Shown: piece after piece, positions 28,283-36,708 of the stretch
Numbering within the stretch: the first letter of the stretch is position 1
Layout of the letters: each line of letters begins with the position of its first letter
Source: Paenibacillus oryzisoli
GTDB taxonomy: Bacteria; Bacillota; Bacilli; Paenibacillales; NBRC-103111
Direction: 5' to 3'
DNA: 64,000 bases
NCBI RefSeq assembly: GCF_001653565.1
Contig: NZ_LYPB01000081.1
Location: 62,001-126,000 of the forward strand
Position numbers and translations under genes: made by a program
The notes under the pieces: model-generated
The model's database searches: none
Told to the model about the DNA's origin: nothing
Seen by the model: the letters and a program-made list of their open reading frames with translations, nothing else

Positions 28283-28317
28283 AAAGCTTCTCCATGAGCA
28301 AGTGGGGGAGCTTTTTT
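28283..28317 (+). terminator. Rho-independent terminator
   Basis: AAAGCTTCTCC pairs with GGGGAGCTTT around a short loop and continues into TTTTTT, ending the two-component operon. Confidence 0.75.
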
Positions 28318-28379
28318 GTATGCTTTTTTGTGCTTTTGTATTAGAAATGGCTTCTTTACCTTTTACAAAACATTAAATG

Positions 28380-28454
28380 AACGATAATATCGCGATGACA
28401 AACCTTTCGTAAACTTAAAAAGTAATAAGTCAAATAATTTTACTAATTATCGTT
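28380..28454. promoter_or_regulatory. Inverted repeat in the promoter region of the Ugp-like operon
   Basis: AACGATAAT (28380-28388) and ATTATCGTT (28446-28454) are exact inverted repeats spanning 75 bp just upstream of the first permease gene. They could be half-sites for a regulator such as the ROK protein downstream; this is only inference. Confidence 0.3.
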
Positions 28455-28474
28455 AGTTGAGAGGATGGTCGTTT

Positions 28475-29359
28475 TTGACACTGGAAAAATGGAAAAACAA
28501 CCTAGCAGGGTACTTGTTTCTCGCACCTTCGCTTCTTGTTCTTATTGTATTTGTAATGATCCCCATATTCTATAGTGCTGGATTAAGCTTCTTTTCCTGG
28601 GATATGTTGCGGCCTAATCCTACCTTCATAGGCTTGGAAAATTACGAAAGAATGTTCACGAACGATGAGTTTTATCACTCATTGAAACTGACGTTTCTGT
28701 TTGCTCTCATCACAGTCCCAGGGTCTTTGAGCATAGCTCTATTCTTTGCGCTGCTGTTAGATCGAGGATCTAAGAAATTAATCGTTCTGATTCGTTCCAT
28801 GTTTTTTATGCCGATGGTAACCTCGACGGTAGCGATCTCCGTTGTATGGATGTTCATCTTCCATCCTGATTATGGATTGATGAATCAATTCCTTGGCTGG
28901 TTTGGTGTCGAGCCGCTAAGCTGGCTGAACGATACCAAAACTTCGCTGTTGTCTATATCCATCATGTCGATTTGGAAGAGTATCGGCTACTGCGTCATTA
29001 TTTTTCTGGCAGGTCTTCAATCGATTGATAATCAAGTCATGGAAGCTGCCAAGGTAGACGGTGCAACGAAATGGCAGACGATTATCAAGATCAAGCTGCC
29101 TCTGCTGACGCCTTCGATCTTCCTGTTGTTGATTCTGCAAACCATTGAGCAATTTCAGACGTTTTCGCAGGTTGATGTCATGACACAGGGCGGACCGGCT
29201 AAGAGCAGTGAACTCATTGTTGTCCAGTTGTACCATTATGCCTTTGAATTGTTCCAAATGGGGTATGCGTCAGCTATTTCTATGGTTATATTCGGGATTG
29301 TACTGCTTCTTGTCTTGTTGCAGATGCTCCTGCTAGGCAAGAAAGTACACTATCAATAA
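28475..29359 (+). CDS. ABC transporter permease, UgpA/MalF type
   Basis: 294 residues from TTG 28475 (GAGGATGG 6 bp upstream); an in-frame TTG at 28457 is less well placed. Six membrane helices, an N-terminal G-Y-L-F-L-A-P-S and the EAA loop M-E-A-A-K-V-D-G-A-T-K-W-Q-T-I-I-K-I-K-L-P. It is first in an importer operon with a second permease, a binding protein and a glycerophosphodiesterase. That order and the binding-protein motifs suggest glycerol-3-phosphate or glycerophosphodiester uptake, though a sugar substrate is possible. Confidence 0.85.
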   Translation: MTLEKWKNNLAGYLFLAPSLLVLIVFVMIPIFYSAGLSFFSWDMLRPNPTFIGLENYERMFTNDEFYHSLKLTFLFALITVPGSLSIALFFALLLDRGSKKLIVLIRSMFFMPMVTSTVAISVVWMFIFHPDYGLMNQFLGWFGVEPLSWLNDTKTSLLSISIMSIWKSIGYCVIIFLAGLQSIDNQVMEAAKVDGATKWQTIIKIKLPLLTPSIFLLLILQTIEQFQTFSQVDVMTQGGPAKSSELIVVQLYHYAFELFQMGYASAISMVIFGIVLLLVLLQMLLLGKKVHYQ

Positions 29360-29377
29360 AAGAAGGAAGGTAAGACG

Positions 29378-30262
29378 ATGTTTTCTCAAACCAGAGAAGC
29401 GGCACCAAAAATGAAAAGCTATTCGATAATGAAGGGACTGCAATCTGGTCACATCTCGGTACTTAGCACATATCTCATTCTAGTGCTCGGCGCTGTTGTT
29501 ATGATGATCCCGTTCCTATGGATGGTTCTTTCCTCCTTTAAGGAAATCGATCAAATCTTCACAGGCTCATTTCTCACTTTGCCAACGCAATGGCATTGGG
29601 ATAACTATATCAAGGCATGGAAAAGTGCGCCATTCGGCCGATTCTTCCTCAACAGCTTCCTGATGTCCATAGGCACGGTTGTAGGACAAATCATCACAAG
29701 CAGTCTAGCGGCTTATGCCTTTTCTTGGATTGAGTTTCGGGGTAAAAAGGTGATGTTCATCGCCATCGTAGCTACAACCATTATTCCATTTGAAGCTACG
29801 ATGATTCCTTCCTACTTAGTTATTAAAGAACTTGGTTGGATGAACAGTTATGCTGGATTAATCATTCCAAGTATATGCAGTGTTTTTGGTATATTTTTGC
29901 TGCGTCAGTTCTTTCTCACGATTCCAAAAGATTTTATGGAAGCTGCGCGAATGGACGGCTGCTCTCACCTACGAATTCTAATTCAAATCATTCTGCCGCT
30001 ATCGGGGACAGTGCTTGCAACATTAAGTCTGTTCGCATTCCTTGGGGCTTGGAACAGCTATCTGTGGCCACTATTAATTACGAATAGTGCAGATATGAGA
30101 ACCGTACAGATCGGCCTTCGTTACATGGTGGATAAGGAGCTTGGCACCCAATGGCCACAGCTGATGGCCGCATCCACATTCATCATTTTACCTGTTATGG
30201 TCGTGTTCATGATGGCTCAAAAGTATTTCATTCGAGGGGTGATGCATTCCGGAGTGAAATAA
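29378..30262 (+). CDS. ABC transporter permease, UgpE/MalG type
   Basis: 294 residues; AGAAGGAAGG before ATG 29378. Six helices, a conserved F-L-W-M-V-L-S-S-F-K segment after the first helix, the EAA loop M-E-A-A-R-M-D-G-C-S-H-L-R-I-L-I-Q-I-I-L-P-L-S and the C-terminal Y-F-I-R-G-V-M-H-S-G-V-K typical of this group. It pairs with the preceding permease. No ATPase gene of the MalK/UgpC type is in the operon. Confidence 0.88.
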   Translation: MFSQTREAAPKMKSYSIMKGLQSGHISVLSTYLILVLGAVVMMIPFLWMVLSSFKEIDQIFTGSFLTLPTQWHWDNYIKAWKSAPFGRFFLNSFLMSIGTVVGQIITSSLAAYAFSWIEFRGKKVMFIAIVATTIIPFEATMIPSYLVIKELGWMNSYAGLIIPSICSVFGIFLLRQFFLTIPKDFMEAARMDGCSHLRILIQIILPLSGTVLATLSLFAFLGAWNSYLWPLLITNSADMRTVQIGLRYMVDKELGTQWPQLMAASTFIILPVMVVFMMAQKYFIRGVMHSGVK

Positions 30263-30329
30263 TCAGTTTGACGGATGAATGAACACGAAACCATCGAATT
30301 CCATATTCTTAGGAGGTATAAACAAGATT

Positions 30330-31643
30330 ATGAAAAAAACGCTACTTACCATCATGAGTGCAGTAACAGTTATCACAGCGGCAGGTTGTGCTTCGAAAGA
30401 GGATGTGAATCAAGGCAACTCATCCAGTCAGCAGGCAACGGCTGCCGCTGCCACAACTGCGGCAGCTAAGGAAGTAACTTTAACATTTTGGTCAACGAAT
30501 AAGGAGCTTTACGCTGAAGACATTAAGCAATTCGAATCCAAATATCCGAACATTAAAATCAAAGCTGAATTTATGGGTGACTATGATGAAATGGCCAAGA
30601 AGGTCATGGCAGGTGTAGTTGCTAATTCATTACCTAATGTCGTGCAGCTTGGTCAAAGACATGGGATACCGCAGATTGCCGACAGTGGAAAGCTAATTCC
30701 AATCGAGCAATTTATGGAGAAAAAGGATATCGATGATATTTATCCGGCCTTCTGGAATCGATTCCGATACAAGGAGAAATTATGGACGATTCCTTTTAAC
30801 AGCTCGACACCTGTGATGTATTATAACAAGACGATGCTGGAAAAAGCGGGAGTTAAACCGCCAGATAATTGGAATGAACTGGTGGAAGCGGCGAAGAAGC
30901 TGACGCAGGACACGAACGGTGATGGCAAGACGGACATTTGGGGCTTTAATACAGCAGCGGACACGCCATGGTACCTACAGCCGATGACCTGGAACCGAGG
31001 TGGGAAAATGGTAGATCCTGCAGCAAATAAAATTACTGTCAACAGCAAAGAGTCGGTAGAGACATTAAAATCGTTCCAAGATCTGGTCAATGTGCAAAAA
31101 GCAATGGCACCGAATCAGCACAAGACAGCTGAAGAAGATTTCAATTCAGGTAAATTAGCTCTTTTATTCAAATCAGGTTCCGCGTTAGCTTCTACTCAAA
31201 AGCAAGTAGGTGACAAATTTGCAGTAGGTGTCGCTCCTCTTCCGATGGTTCAAACTCGGACAGCGCCGATTGGCGGCAACAGCTTAGGTATCTTCAAGTC
31301 CAATGACGAATTGCAAAAGGCTTCATGGACCTTTGTTTCTTACTTGACGAATACGGAGAATGCGGCAAAAACGAGTATGAAGTCGGGGTATGTACCGATT
31401 CGCAAGACATCCACAGATTTGCCAGAGTTTCAGAAGCTGCTGAAGGAAAATGACGGCTTCAAGGCAAATATGGGACAAATTGAGTTTTTATATGGACAAG
31501 CTATCCATCCAGCTGACTCCTTGATTTGGTCTGGGTTAGTAACTGCTCTGGAAACTGTGGAGGGCGACAGCAAGGCAGATCCGCAAAAGTTGCTTGATAA
31601 GCTACAGCAGGATGTTGACGTATTTATGAAAAGTTACAAGTAA
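30330..31643 (+). CDS. Extracellular solute-binding lipoprotein, UgpB-like
   Basis: 437 residues from ATG 30330, with AGGAGG at 30311-30316; the frame also opens at 30279. The lipobox is T-A-A-G-C at about residue 20. The mature protein has the N-terminal L-T-F-W-S-T-N-K-E and a P-F-N-S-S-T-P-V-M-Y-Y-N-K block which, as I recall it, closely matches E. coli UgpB, plus Y-L-T-N-T-E-N-A-A-K...S-G-Y-V-P-I. This supports glycerol-3-phosphate or glycerophosphocholine as ligand, as does the glycerophosphodiesterase gene next door. The assignment of ligand remains inference. Confidence 0.85.
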   Translation: MKKTLLTIMSAVTVITAAGCASKEDVNQGNSSSQQATAAAATTAAAKEVTLTFWSTNKELYAEDIKQFESKYPNIKIKAEFMGDYDEMAKKVMAGVVANSLPNVVQLGQRHGIPQIADSGKLIPIEQFMEKKDIDDIYPAFWNRFRYKEKLWTIPFNSSTPVMYYNKTMLEKAGVKPPDNWNELVEAAKKLTQDTNGDGKTDIWGFNTAADTPWYLQPMTWNRGGKMVDPAANKITVNSKESVETLKSFQDLVNVQKAMAPNQHKTAEEDFNSGKLALLFKSGSALASTQKQVGDKFAVGVAPLPMVQTRTAPIGGNSLGIFKSNDELQKASWTFVSYLTNTENAAKTSMKSGYVPIRKTSTDLPEFQKLLKENDGFKANMGQIEFLYGQAIHPADSLIWSGLVTALETVEGDSKADPQKLLDKLQQDVDVFMKSYK

Positions 31644-31662
31644 AAGCCGGTTACTGGTTCGG

Positions 31663-31697
31663 GGAATGCCTGCCTACTGGCGGGCATTCCTTTTTTT
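31663..31697 (+). terminator. Rho-independent terminator
   Basis: GGAATGCC and GGCATTCC with additional GCC/GGC pairing inside, then TTTTTTT. It separates the transporter from the phosphodiesterase gene, with possible read-through. Confidence 0.75.
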
Positions 31698-31761
31698 CTA
31701 CCATATAGGGACATCATAGGGACATTACTATCAAAAAAATAGGTTAAAGGAGTGCTATTAG

Positions 31762-32496
31762 ATGTTTATGAATCTTGCACATAGAGGGGCTTCCGAATAT
31801 GCTCCGGAGAATACGTTAGCGTCATTCTATAAAGGAATTGAGATGGGAGCTAACGGTATTGAAACGGATCTCAAGATAACGAAAGATGGCGTTATCATTC
31901 TGTTTCACGATAATGAGTTGAATAGAACGACGAACGGTACCGGACTCCCTTCCGATTATACGTGGGAGGAGCTGCAGCAGTTGGATGCGGGCGGGTGGTA
32001 TTCACCGCTCTATGCAGGGGAACGCTTAGTTTCCTTTGAGCAGTTTCTTCATTATTTTGGGAGAAAATCAGTGCTGTTTGCGTTAGAATTAAAAGATAAG
32101 TTTATAGAGGAGCAATCGCTCTACTATATTGAGAAATATGGTGTCCGTGAGCAAGTGACGGTTACTTCCTTTTCATACGATAATCTTCGTGCCGTACGAG
32201 CCAAAGATGCGACAATTAAAATGGGACATTTGATCCGGCACATTGATCTTTCTTCTATTGAGCAAGTGAAAGAGATTAATTGTCAACAGATTTGCCCGGC
32301 CACCGAGTTCATTACTGCGGAAGGTGTTGCTCTCGCAAAAGCACATGGGCTAGAGGTCAGAGCATGGGGAGCATTTAGTGAAGCACTTATGCACAAAGCT
32401 TTGTCGTGCGGGGTGGACGGAATGACGATTAATTTTCCTGACAAATTGTCGATGGCGTTAGCCAGTAAAGAAAACAGCTCCATTTCTGTCGAGTAG
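31762..32496 (+). CDS. Glycerophosphodiester phosphodiesterase (UgpQ-like)
   Basis: 244 residues; AAAGGAG upstream of ATG 31762. The N-terminus has the catalytic A-H-R-G-A-S-E-Y-A-P-E-N-T, then G-A-N-G-I-E-T-D-L-K-I-T-K-D-G-V and I-L-F-H-D-N-E-L-N-R-T-T-N-G-T-G, giving both active-site His and the metal-binding Glu/Asp. No signal peptide, so it works in the cytoplasm, hydrolysing glycerophosphodiesters to glycerol-3-phosphate and an alcohol. Together with the preceding transporter this makes an Ugp-type unit. Confidence 0.92.
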   Translation: MFMNLAHRGASEYAPENTLASFYKGIEMGANGIETDLKITKDGVIILFHDNELNRTTNGTGLPSDYTWEELQQLDAGGWYSPLYAGERLVSFEQFLHYFGRKSVLFALELKDKFIEEQSLYYIEKYGVREQVTVTSFSYDNLRAVRAKDATIKMGHLIRHIDLSSIEQVKEINCQQICPATEFITAEGVALAKAHGLEVRAWGAFSEALMHKALSCGVDGMTINFPDKLSMALASKENSSISVE

Positions 32497-32554
32497 ATCA
32501 GGGCATAGCTGCCTAAGCCCTCTATATGAAAGAAATGGGTGAGGGGGATGAGGT

Positions 32555-33766
32555 TTGAAGACCGAGCAAGGTAACAGCTTTCTTTGGATGAAGATGAATA
32601 ATCAGAGCAAGGTACTAAAGCTGCTGCACCGTGAGAGACTCATCTCGCGTATTGAAATTTCACGGAAATCAGGGATTCAAAAGCAGACCGTCACGAATAT
32701 TATTGGGGATTTACTGCATCAAGGCTTGGTTGTAGAAGAGGAGACGTTATCTTTAGGGGGAGCCGGTAGACGACCTACGCAGCTGCGATTAAATAGGGAG
32801 CGTCTGGTTTCAATTGGCGTTGAGGTGACCAAAAGTCATGTTGCCGGTGTGCTTATGGATTATAACCGCATGCTGTTGCATCAGGAGAAGCTGTCCCTTT
32901 CTTTAACACCAGTGCGGGATACGAGCTCCGTCCAAGCCCAAGATGCAGCTGAAGAATTACTGAACATGCTGATTCAGATCATCGAAATGCTAATAGCGAA
33001 AGTACCTGAAGCCTCCATTTTTGCCGGCATAGGGGTAGGTGTCCAAGGGATCGTCAATTCCCATGAAGGCATTGTCATCCATTCCCCCTATCTGGGCTGG
33101 TTTCAGGTTCATATTCGTTCACTTCTGGAAGGAAGGTTCAGCATTCCCGTTTTCATTGATAATAATGTTAGAGCCTTTGCCATTGGTGAGGTTTGGTCCC
33201 GTCCGGAGGAGGATTTGGGGCATGCCCTTTGCGTCTATTTAGATGAAGGTGTCGGAAGCGCAATGGTCATTAATCATGAGATCTATTCAGGCTATCAGTA
33301 TCAAGCAGGGGAAATCGGTCATGTGAAGATCGAACTAAACGGTGAGTTGTGCTACTGCGGTCAACGGGGGTGTCTAGAACCTTATGTATCGGTTCAGAAT
33401 CTGGGCAAAAGAATGGGGCTAGACGGCGGTTTCGGGGAAATAGTGACGCTGCTAGAGAAACAGGATATTCGAGCTGTAAAGGAGCTTCAGGAAGTCGGAG
33501 ATCGTTTAGGGTTTGTATTAGGAAATACGATTAATTTGATGAATCCGCAAGCGGTGATCCTCGGCGGTGAATTAATAACTGCTGTGTCTTGGTTTGCCTC
33601 GTCTATGAACATAGCGATGGAACAGACAATTCGATTAAGCAATCGGAATACAGCGATTATTTATTCTGATTTTCACCAAAATAACGGATCTATTGGAGCT
33701 GCTTCACTTGTTTTTCATCAAGGTTTATTGAATACGATTTCAGGAAAAGAAGGCTCTGGATCATGA
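32555..33766 (+). CDS. ROK family transcriptional regulator
   Basis: 403 residues from TTG 32555. The N-terminal winged helix (about 12-75) has I-S-R-I-E-I-S-R-K-S-G-I-Q-K-Q-T-V-T-N-I-I. The ROK domain has D-E-G-V-G-S-A-M, the zinc site H-V-K-I-E-L-N-G-E-L-C-Y-C-G-Q-R-G-C-L-E and a C-terminal N-P-Q-A-V-I-L-G-G-E. NagC/XylR-type ROK proteins are sugar-responsive repressors. The stop codon overlaps the start of the MFS gene (ATGA), and the gene is a likely controller of the Ugp-like unit or of the MFS gene. Confidence 0.9.
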   Translation: MKTEQGNSFLWMKMNNQSKVLKLLHRERLISRIEISRKSGIQKQTVTNIIGDLLHQGLVVEEETLSLGGAGRRPTQLRLNRERLVSIGVEVTKSHVAGVLMDYNRMLLHQEKLSLSLTPVRDTSSVQAQDAAEELLNMLIQIIEMLIAKVPEASIFAGIGVGVQGIVNSHEGIVIHSPYLGWFQVHIRSLLEGRFSIPVFIDNNVRAFAIGEVWSRPEEDLGHALCVYLDEGVGSAMVINHEIYSGYQYQAGEIGHVKIELNGELCYCGQRGCLEPYVSVQNLGKRMGLDGGFGEIVTLLEKQDIRAVKELQEVGDRLGFVLGNTINLMNPQAVILGGELITAVSWFASSMNIAMEQTIRLSNRNTAIIYSDFHQNNGSIGAASLVFHQGLLNTISGKEGSGS

Positions 33767-34938
33767 TTTCAACAGCAAGATGGCTTATGGCATTTTATTT
33801 TATTTATTACGGCACGACAGCGATGAATATTATCTATCTGCCTCTGGTTCTTAAAGAGAAAGGCCTCTCGCTCTTGGAGATCGGTGCGTTTCTATCTGCG
33901 GGACTTATAGCAGGCGCGGTGGCTCAACCGTCCTGGGGGGCGGTAAGTGACAGAATCGGCGGAGTAAAAAGAATTATCCTATGGTGTTTAGTCGGGATGA
34001 CTGTCGGACTTGGCATCCTGTTTGCTTCAGAAGGTCGAATGCTAGTATTGATAGGGTATTTGATATTTGTCATTTTTTCCTCTCCGGTCATTCCCTTGGT
34101 TGATTCGTGGAACCTATCCCTCAGCGAAACAGGGGGGCTGCCTTATGGTGCATATCGTATTTGGGGGAGCCTGGGTTTTGCTTGTGCCGCGCCTTGCATG
34201 GGATGGATTTCACAGCAAACGGGTCCTGTAGTGTTATATGTTCTTTATTCAGTAGGTTTAGTCCTTTCGTTGATCTGTCTGCTGCCACTGCCGGATGAGC
34301 CTCGCCACACTTCGAGTACGAAGTCGAATTGGTCTATAATGACGATACGGAGGGGAAAGCCGGGATTATGGTTCATCCTGGGTGCACTATTATTGCTAGG
34401 TTGTGCTTCCCGAGCAGCAGATAATTTCACGGGCATTTATGCACAAGATATCGGCGGCACGGAATTGTTTGTAGGGCTCTACTGGTCTGTTGCTGCAATT
34501 TGCGAAATTCCCTTTTTTTACCGAGCGGCAGCGTGGGTCGATAAATACGGTCCAATCCGTGTTCTCTGCACAGCTGCGGCTTGCTATGGAATCAAATGGC
34601 TGCTCATTTGGACAACTGGGAACTTGGCAGGACTTATGGTGAGTCAAGCGCTCCAAGGCGCAACATTTGCATTGATGTACGTCGCAGCCATGTATTACGT
34701 ACGATCGATTGTCCCTATAGCGTTAAGATCAACAGGACAAATGCTGCTTTCGATGTGGATGTTCAGTCTCGCTGGTGTGTTAGGCAGTGGCATGGGGGGG
34801 TGGCTGATGAACAAGGGGCACTCCATGGAATTATTTGCTGTCTGTGTCTTACTTGCGGGAGCAGCCTTCGTCCTTCTATTAGCAGGTATACATCGAAATA
34901 AAAGTCCAAGGCTCGTTCATACACGTCCAAGCATGTAG
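33763..34938 (+). CDS. MFS transporter (sugar / small-molecule proton symporter type)
   Basis: 391 residues, translationally coupled to the ROK gene by a 4-bp overlap. Twelve hydrophobic helices. Loop 2-3 has W-G-A-V-S-D-R-I-G-G-V-K-R, the major facilitator signature, and helix 1 has the F-Y-F-I-Y-Y-G-T-T-A start seen in the LacY/nucleoside-proton symporter-like group (B. subtilis YwbF is a remote comparison). Substrate unknown; coupling to the ROK gene suggests a sugar or sugar derivative. Confidence 0.85.
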   Translation: MISTARWLMAFYFIYYGTTAMNIIYLPLVLKEKGLSLLEIGAFLSAGLIAGAVAQPSWGAVSDRIGGVKRIILWCLVGMTVGLGILFASEGRMLVLIGYLIFVIFSSPVIPLVDSWNLSLSETGGLPYGAYRIWGSLGFACAAPCMGWISQQTGPVVLYVLYSVGLVLSLICLLPLPDEPRHTSSTKSNWSIMTIRRGKPGLWFILGALLLLGCASRAADNFTGIYAQDIGGTELFVGLYWSVAAICEIPFFYRAAAWVDKYGPIRVLCTAAACYGIKWLLIWTTGNLAGLMVSQALQGATFALMYVAAMYYVRSIVPIALRSTGQMLLSMWMFSLAGVLGSGMGGWLMNKGHSMELFAVCVLLAGAAFVLLLAGIHRNKSPRLVHTRPSM

Positions 34939-34970
34939 GAGGAGTCTAGCTCGGGAAGGAGTGGCACTGT

Positions 34971-35750
34971 ATGGTTCAGGTGCTTGAAATGAACGAAATA
35001 GGTTGGAGTAGAGATAACAAGATCATCCTGGAAGAAATTAATTGGCAGGTTGACGAAGGTGAGCATTGGGCTATACTTGGACTAAACGGTTCAGGCAAAA
35101 CAACCCTGCTCAACATGATTAATGGCTATATATGGCCAACGAAAGGGCAATTGTCGGTCTTGGGGCATCCTTTTGGAAGCGTTGATATAAGAGAATTACG
35201 TAAATCCATCGGTTGGGTCAGCTCATCCTTACAGGAGAAGTTATATGTTTCGGATAGAACACAGCATGTCGTAATCAGTGGCAAACATGCCTCTATAGGG
35301 TTATATGATAAACCGAGTGAAGATGATTACGACCGTGCAAGGGAGTATATGCAGCAGCTGTCTTGCTTGCATTTGTATGATCGCACTTATCAATCCTGCT
35401 CGCAGGGAGAGAAACAAAAGCTGCTCATTGCCAGAGCATTAATGGCATCACCGAAGTTGTTAATTTTGGACGAAGCGACAAACGGTCTAGATTTTCTATC
35501 TAGAGAAGCTTTATTGTCCAGTGTTAGTGAACTCGTTAAGAGTCCGAATGCACCGACGCTCCTATTTGTCACCCATCATATTGAAGAGATTCTCCCTGTG
35601 TTTGGTAAAACCTTACTCCTTCGCCGCGGCGGTGTATTTGCCAAAGGAGACTCGCGCGAAGTATTGACTAGCAACAGTTTGTCCTCTTTCTTTGAAACCT
35701 CTGTAGAAGTGAATTGGCAGAATCAACGTGCATGGATCTCCATCCCGTAA
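34971..35750 (+). CDS. ABC transporter ATP-binding protein (YlmA-like)
   Basis: 259 residues; GGAAGGAG upstream of ATG 34971. Walker A L-G-L-N-G-S-G-K-T-T at about residues 37-46, signature C-S-Q-G-E-K-Q-K at about 142-149, Walker B L-L-I-L-D-E-A at about 162-168, and the switch His in T-H-H at about 201-203. The signature C-S-Q-G-E instead of L-S-G-G-Q is typical of the YlmA branch of metal/siderophore-type ATPases, which often lack a partner permease. It follows the MFS gene but may have an unrelated role. Confidence 0.88.
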   Translation: MVQVLEMNEIGWSRDNKIILEEINWQVDEGEHWAILGLNGSGKTTLLNMINGYIWPTKGQLSVLGHPFGSVDIRELRKSIGWVSSSLQEKLYVSDRTQHVVISGKHASIGLYDKPSEDDYDRAREYMQQLSCLHLYDRTYQSCSQGEKQKLLIARALMASPKLLILDEATNGLDFLSREALLSSVSELVKSPNAPTLLFVTHHIEEILPVFGKTLLLRRGGVFAKGDSREVLTSNSLSSFFETSVEVNWQNQRAWISIP

Positions 35751-35755
35751 ACGAA

Positions 35756-35788
35756 AAGAGACCCTCAGTCTGTTGCTGAGGGTCTCTT
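35756..35788. terminator. Bidirectional terminator between convergent genes
   Basis: Perfect 13-bp stem AAGAGACCCTCAG / CTGAGGGTCTCTT, 7-base loop. Confidence 0.85.
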
Positions 35789-35800
35789 AGTACAATTAAA

Positions 35801-36445
35801 TTAGCTTGGCTGACCTGCTGTTGCAGCTTCGTTGGACGTCTCCGCTTCACCCACTCGCTCTTCATTGTTCGCAGCCTGTGGTGTCTCCGTTTCCTTCTGA
35901 GGCACGAGAATCGTAACGACAATATCATTCGGGTCGGATTTTATTTCGATGCCGGCCGGCACCATAATTTGACTGACATGCAGATTGTCACCCAGCCCTA
36001 GGCTGGATACTTCCACTTGAATAGAAGGTGGAACTTGGCTTGGCATGCAGCGAATCTCGATGTTGTGCATCTGAATTTGCAGAATCCCGCCTTCAGTTAC
36101 ACCAGCAGCTTCGCCGATAAACTCTAGCGCAACCAGTGTTTTGATCGGCTCATCCATATTAATTTGATGGAAATCGATGTGGGTCAACTGGCGGTTCAGC
36201 GGATTGCGCTGAATTTCATTAATCATGACGGGTTGTCTACCTTTGCCGCCGGAGATAGTCAAATCGATAATGGCATGAGGATTTTGCCGAAGCACGACCT
36301 GCAATTCTTTCAAATCCACACTTAGAACTGTAGGCGCCATTTGCTTGCCGTACATGACAGCGGGAATTTTCCCTTGGGAACGCAGTTGCTTAATTTCCGA
36401 TTTTGTTGCATCTTTGCGGACTTCTGCTTGTAAAGAGACAGCCAT
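35801..36445 (-). CDS. ctc: 50S ribosomal protein L25 / general stress protein Ctc
   Basis: 214 residues; GGGGAGG 9 bp before the ATG at 36445. N-terminal L25 domain (A-E-V-R-K-D-A-T-K-S-E, R-S-Q-G-K-I-P-A-V-M-Y-G, H-I-D-F-H-Q-I at about 96-102) followed by the TL5/CTC beta domain (E-F-I-G-E-A-A-G-V, G-G-I-L-Q, I-E-I-R-C-M-P) and an acidic, Ala/Glu-rich tail of about 30 residues. It binds 5S rRNA in the large subunit. B. subtilis Ctc is stress-induced. It is convergent with the ABC gene and shares its terminator. Confidence 0.95.
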   Translation of the reverse strand: MAVSLQAEVRKDATKSEIKQLRSQGKIPAVMYGKQMAPTVLSVDLKELQVVLRQNPHAIIDLTISGGKGRQPVMINEIQRNPLNRQLTHIDFHQINMDEPIKTLVALEFIGEAAGVTEGGILQIQMHNIEIRCMPSQVPPSIQVEVSSLGLGDNLHVSQIMVPAGIEIKSDPNDIVVTILVPQKETETPQAANNEERVGEAETSNEAATAGQPS

Positions 36446-36652
36446 ATGTAAAGAACCTCCCCAAATTTAGCCCGGTATCCAGTGGAGCCATGGCTCGCAC
36501 AGCCGGATGATTAACAGCTAGTTCATAACATACCCAAACATTGGAGATTCCATCCCTAAATTAAACGGCTGCATTTTTTCATCCATAAAGATGCCGAATG
36601 GATGACGCCAAGGGAGTATATGGCGAAGTGGACGCGGTAAAAAGGGGCAATC

Positions 36653-36696
36653 AAAAGACCCGGTTGGCCATGTAGTCATGGTCTCCCGGGTCTTTT
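36653..36696. terminator. Terminator of the phytase-like esterase gene
   Basis: AAAAGACCCGG / CCGGGTCTTTT flank a 22-base loop just after the stop of the minus-strand gene. T-runs at both ends make it usable from either side. Confidence 0.75.
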
Positions 36697-36708
36697 GGTA
36701 GCGTAGAC

